A DNA stretch of 64,000 nucleotides from an uncultured Collinsella sp. (GCA_900540895.1 UQHV01000010.1:18331-82330), one strand, 5' to 3'; shown: positions 26,359 to 35,238, counted from the first letter of the stretch. Made by a program: numbers and translations. The notes: a model not told the origin generated them from the sequence alone.

Positions 26359-29300
26359 ATGCCCACCACCTCAACCGACCCGCGCGCCGCAGCCGCTGCA
26401 CTGCTGGTGCCCGGCACTACCTGCCACGGCTTTGCCGTCGAGCGCCGCGAGACCGTGCCCGAGCTCGACTCGGACGCTTACGTGCTGCGACACACTGCCT
26501 CGGGCGCTCGTCTGCTGTACCTGGCGTGCGACGACGAAAACAAGGCCTTTGCCATTGGCTTTAAGACGCCGCCGGCCGATTCCACCGGCGTGTTCCATAT
26601 TCTTGAGCACTCGGTGCTGTGCGGATCGGCCAAGTTTCCCGTCAAGGAGCCGTTTGTCGACCTGATCAAGAGCTCCATGCAGACGTTCCTCAACGCCATG
26701 ACCTACCCCGACAAGACCATCTACCCCGTTGCCACCACCAACGAGCAGGATCTGTACAACCTGATGGACGTGTACCTGGACGCGGTGTTCAACCCGGCCA
26801 TCTATACCAAGCCCACCATTTTTGAGCAGGAGGGCTGGCACTACGAACTGGACCTGCCGGAGGGCGACGGCGACAGCAGCGCCGCGAGCCTGCACGAGGG
26901 CACGCTGCGTTATAACGGCGTGGTGTTCAACGAGATGAAGGGCGCGCTGTCCGATCCCATGAGCGTGCTGGACGATGCCGTCAACGCCGCGCTCTATCCC
27001 GACACCGCCTATGCGCACGAGAGCGGCGGCGACCCGCGCGCGATTCCCGCGCTCACCTACGAGCAGTTCCTGGACACGCACGCGCGACACTACAATCCCT
27101 CCAACTCCTACATCACGCTCTACGGCGACCTGGACGTGGACCGCGCACTGGCCTTTTTGGACGAGCGCTATCTGTCGCAGCCGAGTGCCGCGAGCCGCCG
27201 CATGGACGCTGCCGTTGCCGCCGGCGAGGACCCGTCCACGCTGGCGCCCAATCCGTTGGACGCGCAGGCGCCCGTGACCTGCGAGTACAAGCGCATCGAG
27301 ATGGCCACCACACCCGAGAACGCCCTGGTGGGCCTGGGCCTTGTGCTGGGCAGCGCGCTCGACCGCAAGCGCACGATCGCGGCGGATATCCTGTTCGAGG
27401 CGCTGCTGGGCTCCAACGAAGCGCCGGTTAAGAAGGCCATTCTGGCCGCCGGCCTGGGCGGCAACGTGGTGAGCTACACCGCGGCCGAGAGCCTGCAGCC
27501 CTACGAGCTCATCATGCTGCAAAACGCACAGCCCGGTGTGGCGCGCGAGCTGCGTCGCGTGTTCCAGGACGCCTGCCGCGACCTGTGCGAGCACGGAGTT
27601 CCGCGCGAGCGTCTGGAAGCCATCATCAGCAGCAACGAGTACGACCTGCGCCAGCGTGACTATGGCATCGCCGACGGCGTGGCCATTGCGTGCGACGCGC
27701 TGAGCACCTGGCTCTACGATGACGACGCCGCGACGCTGGCGCTCAAGTACGGCCCGGTGTACGAGGAGCTGCGTAGCGAGCTGGACGGCAGCTATTTTGA
27801 GGACCTGCTGCGCGAGCTGGTGCTGGAAAACGACCACATGGCACTGGTCGAGCTGGTGCCGGTGGACGCCGCCGAGGGTTCGGAGGGTGCCGAGGCCGCC
27901 GAGCTGGCAGCCAAGCGCGATGCCATGACCGATGCCGAGCTGACCGACGTGGTCGAGCGCACGGCCGCGCTGCGTGCCGCGCAGGAGGCGGAAGACACAC
28001 CCGAGGCCAAGGCCACGCTGCCGCGCCTGCGCGTGTCCGACATTGGCGAGGCGCGCCCCGAGCCGCCGCTGGTCGTGGACACGACCGCGCCCATCCCCTG
28101 CCTGCGCCACGGCATCCCCACCAACCGCCTGGCCTACGCCATGCAGTATTTCGACCTGAGCTGCGTCGCGTTTGAGGACCTGCCCTATGTGACACTGCTC
28201 TGCCGCCTGCTTAAGCAGCTGCCCACGCGCGAGCACTCGGCCGAGGAACTCGATAACTTGCTCGCCGGCAAGCTCGGCTTTTTGAGCTTTACGACCGAAG
28301 TCATGACGCAGCCCGAAGTAGACGGCGTGCGCCCCTACCTGCTGGTGAGCGCCGGCGCCCTGTCCGAGAAGATCGGTGCACTGGCGAGTCTGCCGCGCGA
28401 GGTATGGTCGAGCACGCTTTTGCTCGATGCCGACGCCGACCGCGTGCGCGACGTTCTCACGCAGATTCGCATTGGGCTTGAGCAGGGCTTTATCAACAAC
28501 GGTCACTCGGCGGCGCTCGGTCGCGCGATGAGCTACAGCTCGCCTTCGGCCGTGGTGCGCGAGCAGCTTTCGGGCGTGGACTTCTATCTGTTCCTGCGCG
28601 ATCTGCTCGACCACTTTGACGAGCGCGTGGACGGGCTGCGTACCAAGCTTGCCGAGCTGGCGGAGCGCATCTTTGTGGCCGATGGCTGCATGGCGAGCTT
28701 TACCGGCAGCAACGAGGACTTTGACGCATACTGGGATGCCGCGGGCGACCTGGGGCTGGGTGCGGGCGATGGTGCCGATGCCGGCCGCGACGCTCTCGTG
28801 GTGCCGACGCCGCGCGACCGCCACGAGGCTTTCGTCATCCCCAGCGATATCTGCTTTGCGGCAAGCGCGTCCGACCCGCGTCGCCTGGGCGTTGACGTGA
28901 CGGGCGCCTGGGCGGTTGCCGCCAACGCACTCTCCTACGACTACCTGTGGAACGAGATCCGCGTAAAGGGCGGCGCATACGGCTGCGGATTCCGTGCGGC
29001 AGGCGAGCGTCAGACGGCGTTCTACACCTACCGCGACCCGGCAATCGACCCCTCGATTGAGCGCGTGGCGCGTGCAGGCGAGTGGCTCGGCAGCTTTGAG
29101 CCCGACGAGGCCGCCTTTGAGGGCTTTATCGTGAGCTGCGTGAGCGGCATGGACGCGCCGGTGAAGCCGTATGCGCTCACCAAGCGGCGCAACACGACCT
29201 ACCTGGCCGGGCTCGATCCGCATGCACGCGAGGAGCGCCGCGCCCAGATGCTCGCCGCCACGCCTGGTGAGCTGCGCTCGCTCGGCGCCGACGTGGCGCG

Positions 29301-29394
29301 TATCGCAGCCGAGTCGCCAACGTGCGTCTTTGGCGGCCGAGACGTCATCGCCAAGAGCAACGCCGGCTTTAACGTCGTCGACCTGTTGGGCTAA
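26359..29394 (+). CDS. M16C zinc peptidase (presequence-protease type)
   Basis: A large 1011-residue peptidase of the M16C group (PreP/Cym1/insulinase-related), degrading short unstructured peptides. The inverted zinc motif HxxEH is H80-E83-H84 in VFHILEHSVLCGS. It is followed by the family block FPVKEPFVDLIKSSMQTFLNAMTYPDKT and NEQDLYNLMDVYLDAVF. The C-terminal half shows the substrate-anchoring segment RVKGGAYGCG. No signal peptide is present, so it should act in the cytoplasm. The ATG at 26359 is chosen because AAAGGAG lies 7 bases before it; the frame stays open further upstream into the 20-mer array. Confidence 0.95.
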   Translation: MPTTSTDPRAAAAALLVPGTTCHGFAVERRETVPELDSDAYVLRHTASGARLLYLACDDENKAFAIGFKTPPADSTGVFHILEHSVLCGSAKFPVKEPFVDLIKSSMQTFLNAMTYPDKTIYPVATTNEQDLYNLMDVYLDAVFNPAIYTKPTIFEQEGWHYELDLPEGDGDSSAASLHEGTLRYNGVVFNEMKGALSDPMSVLDDAVNAALYPDTAYAHESGGDPRAIPALTYEQFLDTHARHYNPSNSYITLYGDLDVDRALAFLDERYLSQPSAASRRMDAAVAAGEDPSTLAPNPLDAQAPVTCEYKRIEMATTPENALVGLGLVLGSALDRKRTIAADILFEALLGSNEAPVKKAILAAGLGGNVVSYTAAESLQPYELIMLQNAQPGVARELRRVFQDACRDLCEHGVPRERLEAIISSNEYDLRQRDYGIADGVAIACDALSTWLYDDDAATLALKYGPVYEELRSELDGSYFEDLLRELVLENDHMALVELVPVDAAEGSEGAEAAELAAKRDAMTDAELTDVVERTAALRAAQEAEDTPEAKATLPRLRVSDIGEARPEPPLVVDTTAPIPCLRHGIPTNRLAYAMQYFDLSCVAFEDLPYVTLLCRLLKQLPTREHSAEELDNLLAGKLGFLSFTTEVMTQPEVDGVRPYLLVSAGALSEKIGALASLPREVWSSTLLLDADADRVRDVLTQIRIGLEQGFINNGHSAALGRAMSYSSPSAVVREQLSGVDFYLFLRDLLDHFDERVDGLRTKLAELAERIFVADGCMASFTGSNEDFDAYWDAAGDLGLGAGDGADAGRDALVVPTPRDRHEAFVIPSDICFAASASDPRRLGVDVTGAWAVAANALSYDYLWNEIRVKGGAYGCGFRAAGERQTAFYTYRDPAIDPSIERVARAGEWLGSFEPDEAAFEGFIVSCVSGMDAPVKPYALTKRRNTTYLAGLDPHAREERRAQMLAATPGELRSLGADVARIAAESPTCVFGGRDVIAKSNAGFNVVDLLG

Positions 29395-29399
29395 CGCAC

Positions 29400-29445
29400 A
29401 AAGGTAGATTTTTGGGATATGCCTGAAAATCTACCTTTTCTTTTG
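29400..29445 (+). terminator. terminator after the M16C peptidase gene
   Basis: AAGGTAGATTTT (29401-29412) pairs with AAAATCTACCTT (29426-29437), followed by TTCTTTT. It starts 6 bases after the stop. The AT-rich stem makes it weaker than most here. Confidence 0.65.
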
Positions 29446-29483
29446 CCGCTGCTTGGGCGGGGCAGCTCGGCCCATCCCACCAG

Positions 29484-29627
29484 TTTGTCCCGATCTGTAA
29501 CGCCAAGGCGGCAATATTGGCTCCAGATGTTATAAATCGAGACGTTTTCGGATGATGCCGGCCCTTTGTCTCAATCTGTAACATCTAGGTCCGATTTTGC
29601 CGAGCTACTGTTACAGATCGAGACAAA
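29484..29627. repeat. double inverted-repeat element, TTTGTCTCGATCTGTAACA family
   Basis: Four units of one 19-mer lie head to head in two pairs: 29484-29502 forward, 29528-29543 reverse (partial), 29565-29583 forward, 29609-29627 reverse. Each pair spans about 60 bases and can fold into a hairpin. The stretch is non-coding, between the peptidase terminator and the cyclo-ligase gene. Confidence 0.8.
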
Positions 29628-29726
29628 CCGCCGCGAACAACCGCTCTTCGTCAAAACCCACGAAGGTGTCCATGAACTGCCCCCTTTACGATGGTTTGTG
29701 TGGTGGTTTGGATGTTTGCCCAGATA

Positions 29727-29765
29727 AAACCTGCCAAAATAAACCTGTCCCTTTTTGGCAGGTTT
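29727..29765. repeat. GGGACAG-type hairpin, copy 1
   Basis: AAACCTGCCAAAA (29727-29739) pairs with TTTTGGCAGGTTT (29753-29765); the loop holds CCTGTCCC. With TTTGCCCAGAT to its left it matches the copies at 39211 and 41344 (on the minus strand). It ends 4 bases before the ribosome site of the 5-formyl-THF cyclo-ligase gene, so it lies in that gene's leader. Confidence 0.8.
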
Positions 29766-29781
29766 GCTAGAGGAGGTTGGG

Positions 29782-30378
29782 ATGGACAAGGCCGAGTTGC
29801 GGAAGGCGGTGATTGCTCGGCGCGACGCTCTTGATTTGGATGTGCGGGCAGCGAAGTCTGCCGTTATCTGTGCGCGGCTTGTTGAGCTGTTGGATCACTT
29901 GGGTACCGCAGCGCCGCACACCGTTGCCGTCTATGCCGCGATGGGTTCCGAGGTCGACCCAGCCGCGTTTGCCGCTGCGGCCGCCAAACACGGCTGGCGC
30001 GTGGCCTATCCGTGCATGTTCTCGGCAACAGACGCCGCAGCTTGTGGCCAGCGCATGTGCATGCGGGCAGTTGCCGCCGACGATGCGTCCGCGGCGCCGT
30101 TTATCGCCCACCCCACGCGGGCCTTCGCGGCCACAGACATCGACAGCGGCCGCTTCCCTATCGTGCCTGCCGAGGCTCTCGACATGATTATCGTGCCGCT
30201 CGTAGCATTCGACCGCGCCGGCGCGCGCCTGGGCTACGGCGGCGGCTGCTATGACCGCTACCTGCCCATGCTCTCGTCCGCATGTCAAATCATCGGCATA
30301 GCCTTTGACGAGCAGCGTGTCGGCCACGTTCCCACCGACGCCCACGACCTGCCGCTACCCCACATCATCAGCGCCTGA
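29782..30378 (+). CDS. 5-formyltetrahydrofolate cyclo-ligase
   Basis: Recycles 5-formyl-THF to 5,10-methenyl-THF with ATP in one-carbon metabolism. It has 198 residues from the ATG at 29782, with AGAGGAGG 5-6 bases before it. Visible family features: the N-terminal basic segment KAELRKAVIARRDAL, VAVYAAMGSEVDP, and the C-terminal signature DMIIVPLVAFDRAGARLGYGGGCYDRYL, which holds the ATP/formyl-THF site. It stands alone between repeat elements. Confidence 0.94.
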   Translation: MDKAELRKAVIARRDALDLDVRAAKSAVICARLVELLDHLGTAAPHTVAVYAAMGSEVDPAAFAAAAAKHGWRVAYPCMFSATDAAACGQRMCMRAVAADDASAAPFIAHPTRAFAATDIDSGRFPIVPAEALDMIIVPLVAFDRAGARLGYGGGCYDRYLPMLSSACQIIGIAFDEQRVGHVPTDAHDLPLPHIISA

Positions 30379-30403
30379 TCGCCGCTGTATCGCACCCGCA
30401 AGT

Positions 30404-30521
30404 TGAGCGTGGAAAATCTCCCACTTTGAGCCCCCTTACGAGCCAAAAACGGGAGATTATCCACGCTCATTCAACAAGCGTCCAGATTTCCACGCTCGTC
30501 CGTCCGATTTTCCACGCTTGT
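30404..30521 (+). repeat. 20-mer array element, copy 2
   Basis: An inverted unit at 30404-30423 and direct units at 30451-30470, 30480-30499 and 30502-30521 (spacing 29 then 22). The first two pair across a 27-base loop. It starts 26 bases after the cyclo-ligase stop and ends 25 bases from the stop of the AbiEi-like gene, filling the convergent gap. Confidence 0.87.
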
Positions 30522-30545
30522 GCAGCCAAACGCCCTGCAACTGCC

Positions 30546-31508
30546 TCAGCACGCACGCGGCACGCCGGCGACCTTGAGCTTGCGATCGAGCTTTGTCGGA
30601 TCCCTTAGATCATCCCAGCACAAGCGCACGATCTTGCAGTTATCAAGCAGCGAAAGCCTCGACTCGCGCTGGCGCTCATCAAACTGCGCCTTCGCGAGCT
30701 TGCCCTCCTCCGCCGCCTTCTCGCTTTTAACGAATCCGTCGAACTCCCCGATAATCAGCCGGTCGCCCACACGCCACAAGTAGTCAACTCGATACGGCCG
30801 CCCCGGCTCAACCGGGTCGAACAGCTCAACTTGCAGCTCCGGCGTCTGCCAGCCGCGCTCAATCATCAGAGCACGCGCCTTGGACTCGCCACCGCTTTCC
30901 GATAGGCCATCGGCACACCGCGCAACACTTCGCGCCGTCACAACACCGCGACGATTTAAGCCAAGCTTGTTGATTGCCTCAACGAGATGCTCCTTCGACA
31001 ACAGCTGCTCATGAAGCGCCGAGTCCGCAATGATCAGTCCCTCGACAAACGATGCATCGACCAGGCAATCCGTAATCGTTTGGTCGATATCGGTCACGGC
31101 AATATCCATCTGGATTGCCCGCGTTTGACGAGCATAACGATGGCGAATCACCCGAGAGCCCGGCGTCGTCGATTGCGCCGGCGCCGCGGCGATATGGATG
31201 TGCGTCAAATTGGCATGCGAAACCGAAAGGCCATAGATAACAGCCGCCGTATAGGAGCAAAACGTCCAGTCGGGATGCTTTTGCGCAAGGGCCCGCACCC
31301 GATGCAGATAACGTTGCCGAAACTTGAGCTCGGACCAATAATCCGGACGCGCATACAGCCCCGGCATGACCGCCTCTAGACTTCCCGCCGCCACACGCCG
31401 CTCAATCTGCTTTGCCTCCGCCGCCGTGCGTGCGTACACGCAGCTCATCTGCTGTTCGCACGCTTTAATGTGGCTTGTAAGTCTTTGATTCGCCGTCATG
31501 TTTCCCAT
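30546..31508 (-). CDS. AbiEi-like protein with C-terminal nuclease-like domain
   Basis: A 320-residue protein. The N-terminal part has the winged-helix-like segment QIERRVAAGSLEAVMPGLYARPDYW seen in AbiEi antitoxin proteins. A central domain follows (FCSYTAAVIYGLSVSH, then ITDCLVDASFVEGLI). The C-terminus resembles a PD-(D/E)XK/DUF559 fold: GGESKARALMIERG, YRVDYLW, IIGEFDGFVK. No AbiEii-type nucleotidyltransferase toxin gene is adjacent, so it is an orphan. The ATG at 31508 follows GGGAGG by 4 bases. Copies 2 and 3 of the 20-mer array flank the gene on both sides, which suggests a link. Confidence 0.65.
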   Translation of the reverse strand: MGNMTANQRLTSHIKACEQQMSCVYARTAAEAKQIERRVAAGSLEAVMPGLYARPDYWSELKFRQRYLHRVRALAQKHPDWTFCSYTAAVIYGLSVSHANLTHIHIAAAPAQSTTPGSRVIRHRYARQTRAIQMDIAVTDIDQTITDCLVDASFVEGLIIADSALHEQLLSKEHLVEAINKLGLNRRGVVTARSVARCADGLSESGGESKARALMIERGWQTPELQVELFDPVEPGRPYRVDYLWRVGDRLIIGEFDGFVKSEKAAEEGKLAKAQFDERQRESRLSLLDNCKIVRLCWDDLRDPTKLDRKLKVAGVPRAC

Positions 31509-31804
31509 GTCGCCTCCCAACTCTTGGAACGGCGCAAACGTACCAGACGGTTTCATGCGAAGTCTGACCAAATGCTGTCCGGGCGCTGACCAAATACTTG
31601 ACGGTTTTGGACGTTTTAGGCTGATGGCTTATATCTGCAGGTAGGGTAGTTGTCGAGAGGTCCCTGTCTCCACAATTTGGCGCCTCTAAAGCCGTCGATT
31701 TCTTTTAAAGAAAATATGCTGTGGCTCAAAACTACCTTGTTTGCAACGTGGCCCGTATGCACTCGACGTGTAATGAGGCCGCCGGCATGACAGCTACAGA
31801 AAAA

Positions 31805-31923
31805 TCGAGCGTGGAAAATCTCCCGTTTTTGGCCCCTTCCTCGGCCAAAAGTGGGAGATTATCCACGCTCGATTTGTAAACGTCCGAAAATCCACGCTCG
31901 TGTGTCCGAAAATCCACGTTCGT
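31805..31923 (+). repeat. 20-mer array element, copy 3
   Basis: An inverted unit at 31805-31824 and direct units at 31853-31872, 31882-31901 and 31904-31923 (spacing 29 then 22, as in copy 2). It lies 297 bases upstream of the AbiEi-like gene and 48 bases past the metA stop. Apart from it, I see nothing recognisable in 31509-31970. Confidence 0.88.
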
Positions 31924-31970
31924 CACGCCGCGAGCACAGCAACGGCCGCAGCAGCAACCACAGCTACAGC

Positions 31971-32897
31971 CTAGTGCTCCTCGCCGGCGCGGGCCAGGTC
32001 GTAGGGCGTGGTCTGGTAGACGTAGTAGTTGAGCCAGTTGGTGTAGAACAGCTGAGCCTGGCTGCGCCAGACGTTACGTGGCTCGGCGGTGGGGTCGTCG
32101 CCCGGGAAGTAATGAGCCGGCACCTGAGGGTTAAGCCCGCGCTTCACGTCGCGCTCGTACTCCAGGCGCAACGTGTCGGTATCGTACTCGGGGTGGCCAA
32201 AGACAAAGAAGCGGCGGCTGTCGGTCGACTTGACGATGTACAAGCCCACCTCGTCGGACACGGCCACGACCTCAAGCTGCGGCTCGGCCTCCACGTCCTC
32301 GCGGCGCACATCGGTGTTGCGCGAATGCACGGCATAGAAACGGTCGTCAAAGCCGCGAACCAGCGGGCTTTGCGGCTTCACCAGATAATGCTCGAACACG
32401 CCGCTCGCCTTGGCCGGCAGGTCGTGCTTCTGGATACCGTAATGATGGTAGAGTCCCGCCTGCGCGCCCCAACAAATGTGCAGCGTGGAGTGCACGTGCG
32501 TGGTGGACCAATCCATGATCTGGCAGAGCTCGGGCCAGTAGTCGACCTCCTCGAACGGCATCTGCTCCACCGGCGCGCCTGTGATGATCAGGCCGTCGTA
32601 GTGGATGTCGCGGATGTCGTCGAACGTGCGGTAAAACGTCTCCAGGTGGCCGGCGCTCACGTGCGTGGCCTCGTGCGTTTTGGTGCGCAGCAGGTCCACC
32701 TCCACCTGCAGCGGCGTGTTGGAGAGCTTGCGCATGATCTGCGTCTCGGTGGCGATCTTGGTGGGCATGAGGTTGAGGATGAGCACGCGCAGCGGACGGA
32801 TGTCCTGGTGCAGCGCGCGGTACTCGGTCATGACAAAGATGTTCTCGCTCTCGAGCTGCGCGGCGGCAGGGAGGGCGTCGGGGATGCGAATGGGCAT
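31971..32897 (-). CDS. metA: homoserine O-acetyltransferase, MetA type
   Basis: Activates homoserine for methionine synthesis. It has 308 residues, the standard MetA length. Nucleophile Cys142 sits in HICWGAQAGLY and the catalytic His in FVFGHPEYD, with Glu nearby in RLEYERD. Residue 111 is Glu (TGAPVEQMPF). In this family Glu111 goes with acetyl-CoA and Gly111 with succinyl-CoA, so the enzyme is predicted to make O-acetylhomoserine despite belonging to the family usually named succinyltransferase. AAGGAG precedes the ATG. No SAM riboswitch is recognisable in the 210 bases upstream. Confidence 0.95.
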   Translation of the reverse strand: MPIRIPDALPAAAQLESENIFVMTEYRALHQDIRPLRVLILNLMPTKIATETQIMRKLSNTPLQVEVDLLRTKTHEATHVSAGHLETFYRTFDDIRDIHYDGLIITGAPVEQMPFEEVDYWPELCQIMDWSTTHVHSTLHICWGAQAGLYHHYGIQKHDLPAKASGVFEHYLVKPQSPLVRGFDDRFYAVHSRNTDVRREDVEAEPQLEVVAVSDEVGLYIVKSTDSRRFFVFGHPEYDTDTLRLEYERDVKRGLNPQVPAHYFPGDDPTAEPRNVWRSQAQLFYTNWLNYYVYQTTPYDLARAGEEH

Positions 32898-33107
32898 GGA
32901 TGCTCCTTACGAGTCAGTTGCAGCTATGGTACAACGACCGGCCCCATCCGCGCGAGTGCATCGCCCAGCGATGCCGTCAGCGGCCCAAATCACTCCAAAA
33001 GTAGAGATTAAGGCATGCCCAAAAATCTATGGCGCTTTAGCCTAGCAAAGTGACGGCAGGAGGCTACAATGGTTCGACGCGAAAAACTCGGCCGAAAGGA
33101 TACATAT

Positions 33108-34085
33108 ATGTACCAGATGCGTAAGATCGGTGTGGTCGGCCAGGGCCACGTAGGAGCACATGTCGCCAACAGCCTACTCATGCAGGGCATTGCCGATGAG
33201 CTGTACCTGTGCGATATCAACGAGGCCAAGGTGACGTCCGAGGTTCAGGACCTGCGCGACTCCCTTTCGTTTGTCCCGTACAACACCAAGATCGTCAACT
33301 GCTACGACCACTACGAGGAGCTGGCCTGCTGCGACGTCATCGTCAATGCCGCCGGCAAGGTCGCACTGGCCGCTGGCAACCGCGACGGCGAGTTGTTCTT
33401 TACCACCGACGCCGCCCGCACCTTTGCCAAGCGCATCGTCGACGCCGGCTTTGACGGCATCTTCGTGAGCATCTCCAACCCCTGCGACGTCGTGTGCACC
33501 GAGCTGTGGCACCTGACCGGCTACGATCCCAAGAAGATCATCGGCTCGGGCTGCGGTCTGGACTCCGCCCGCCTGCGCACCGAGATCTCCAAGAAGGTCG
33601 GCGTGAGCCCCAAGTCCATCGACGCCTACATGATCGGCGAGCACGGCTTTAGCCAGCTGGCCGCCTTTAAGGCCGCGACCATCGCCGGCAAGAGCCTCAC
33701 CGAGCTTCAGGCCGAGAACCCCGACAAGTACGCCTTCGACCACATGGAAGTCGAGGAACTCGCACGCAAAGGCGGCTATGTGACCTACCAGGGCAAGCAG
33801 TGCACCGAGTACGCCGTCGCCAACTCCGCCGCGCGCGTCTGCGCCGCCGTGCTTCACAACGAGCACGCCGTGCTTTCCGCCTCCACGCTTATGACCGGCC
33901 AGTATGGCGAGGAGGGCATCTTCACCTCCCTGCCGTGCGTGATCGGTGCCGAGGGCGTAGAGGAGGTCTACACGCTCGACCTTTCCGAGTATGAGCTCGA
34001 GGGCTTCCACAAGAGCTGTCAGCACATCCGCGATAACATCGCCCAGCTCGACTGGTGGGACGCCGAGGCCTACGACGCAAAGTAG
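33108..34085 (+). CDS. L-lactate / L-2-hydroxyisocaproate dehydrogenase family enzyme
   Basis: An NAD-dependent 2-hydroxyacid dehydrogenase of the LDH/MDH superfamily. It has 325 residues from the ATG at 33108 (GAAAGGA 7 bases before). Rossmann motif GQGHVG lies at the N-terminus. Catalytic His is in MIGEHGFSQ, and the substrate Arg in SGCGLDSARLR. The mobile specificity loop (AAGKVALAAGNRDGEL) differs from the usual APQKPGETR of L-LDH, as in L-hydroxyisocaproate dehydrogenases. It would reoxidise NADH in fermentation; whether pyruvate or a branched keto acid is preferred cannot be told from sequence. Ends in a strong terminator. Confidence 0.88.
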   Translation: MYQMRKIGVVGQGHVGAHVANSLLMQGIADELYLCDINEAKVTSEVQDLRDSLSFVPYNTKIVNCYDHYEELACCDVIVNAAGKVALAAGNRDGELFFTTDAARTFAKRIVDAGFDGIFVSISNPCDVVCTELWHLTGYDPKKIIGSGCGLDSARLRTEISKKVGVSPKSIDAYMIGEHGFSQLAAFKAATIAGKSLTELQAENPDKYAFDHMEVEELARKGGYVTYQGKQCTEYAVANSAARVCAAVLHNEHAVLSASTLMTGQYGEEGIFTSLPCVIGAEGVEEVYTLDLSEYELEGFHKSCQHIRDNIAQLDWWDAEAYDAK

Positions 34086-34128
34086 GCCGCCGTCTGCCGC
34101 AACCTTGCGAATCTAAGCGCGATACTAA

Positions 34129-34167
34129 GCGGGCCGCGCCGGAAATCCCCGGCGCGGCCCGCTTTTT
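34129..34167 (+). terminator. terminator after the dehydrogenase gene
   Basis: GCGGGCCGCGCCGG (34129-34142) pairs with CCGGCGCGGCCCGC (34149-34162) across a 6-base loop and is followed by TTTTT. Confidence 0.93.
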
Positions 34168-34215
34168 ACGCACGCTGTTCACTTGCGAATCGAAGGTGAA
34201 TGCTTTTCCCGTTAC

Positions 34216-35184
34216 TTAGTACTGCTCGATGCCCATGTAGCGACGGACCTCGGGGCTGTGGTCGAAGACCTTGCCGCGGGCGGCGCGCAGCTCGCAGCTC
34301 ATCGCATAGAAGAAGATCGGCTCCAGGTAAGAACGCACGCTGGCGGGCACGTCGCCCACGCCGTACTCGAGCGCGTCGAGCACCATAACCGTATCGGTAT
34401 GCGTGTTGAGGAACGCCAACGCGCGCTCCTCCATGGGGCGACACTCGCCCGATCCGAGCTGCACAAAGTAGAACACACCGGGCTCGGTAGCCTCGAAGGG
34501 ACCGTGGAAATACTCGCCGGAGTGGATGTAGCAGCAGTGCTGCCATTGCATCTCCATGAGCGAGCAGATCGCCATGGCGTAGGTCTGGCTAAAGTTGGGG
34601 CCGGAACCCAGGATATAGAAGAACTTATGCTGCTGGCAGAGCTCGGCAAAGCGATCGCCCAGCTCGGCGTTGACCTTCTCACGGGCAGCGGGCAACAGCG
34701 CATCCATCTGCTTAAGGCCGGTGTACATGTCAGCGAGCGCCTCGTAACCCTCCTGCTGGTCGAGCAGCTCGGCGGCGATCAGAGCGCCGATACCCTGAGG
34801 CACCTCGGTCTGCGGCACGCCCTCGCCCCAGGGGTAGACCCAGGTGGTCCACTTGCCGTTATCGATCTTGGAGCCCTCGCAGTCGGTGAGGGCAACGACC
34901 TCGGCGCCAGCGGCCAGCGCCATCTCGCAACCGTCGACGACCTCCTGCGTGTTGCCGCTGTGGCTGCAGGCAATAACGAGCGACTTCTCGCCAAGGCTCT
35001 TGGGGGCCATCAGGCAAAACTCGCGTGCCGTGTAGACCGTCGAGGTAAACGTGGTGGCCTCGCGCTTGAGCAGCTCGTTGGCCGGCATCAGGTCGATCAT
35101 CGAACCGCCGCAGGCGATCCAAAAGACGTTCTCAATCTTGCCCTTGCGCTCGATAATTTCCTGAACCAGATCGTGTGCGTTCAC
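34216..35184 (-). CDS. SIS-domain sugar-amine deglycase-like enzyme (paralog 1)
   Basis: A 322-residue protein with two SIS domains, like FrlB/GfrF enzymes that split fructosamine-6-phosphates into glucose-6-P and an amine. First SIS phosphate loop: ACGGSMIDL and ACSHSGNTQEV. The second SIS domain carries HSGEYFHGPFE, with the conserved Glu and His of the active site. The C-terminus RRYMGIEQY matches the family tail RRYM-x3-Y. The start is GTG behind GGAGGAG. It lies downstream of gntR (35329) with an operator-bearing gap between them. Paralogs at 41491 and 46900. Substrate not determinable. Confidence 0.85.
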   Translation of the reverse strand: MNAHDLVQEIIERKGKIENVFWIACGGSMIDLMPANELLKREATTFTSTVYTAREFCLMAPKSLGEKSLVIACSHSGNTQEVVDGCEMALAAGAEVVALTDCEGSKIDNGKWTTWVYPWGEGVPQTEVPQGIGALIAAELLDQQEGYEALADMYTGLKQMDALLPAAREKVNAELGDRFAELCQQHKFFYILGSGPNFSQTYAMAICSLMEMQWQHCCYIHSGEYFHGPFEATEPGVFYFVQLGSGECRPMEERALAFLNTHTDTVMVLDALEYGVGDVPASVRSYLEPIFFYAMSCELRAARGKVFDHSPEVRRYMGIEQY

Positions 35185-35238
35185 GGTGATGCTCCTCCTT
35201 GTGTGGCGGCTTTGAACGACGGCAGCTCGTACCTGCGG

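Noticed and set aside
26371..29223. 950-residue frame on the minus strand
   Set aside because: Antisense shadow of the M16C peptidase gene, whose HxxEH motif and start site are clear.
30546..31508. Complete AbiE toxin-antitoxin pair
   Set aside because: No nucleotidyltransferase (AbiEii) gene is adjacent on either side; only an orphan AbiEi-like protein is supported.
20930..31571. Integrated mobile island at tRNA-Val
   Set aside because: Accessory genes follow the tRNA, but no integrase gene or repeat of the tRNA 3' end was found in the window.
32898..33068. SAM riboswitch before metA
   Set aside because: No recognisable SAM-type core or terminator pair was seen in the upstream region.
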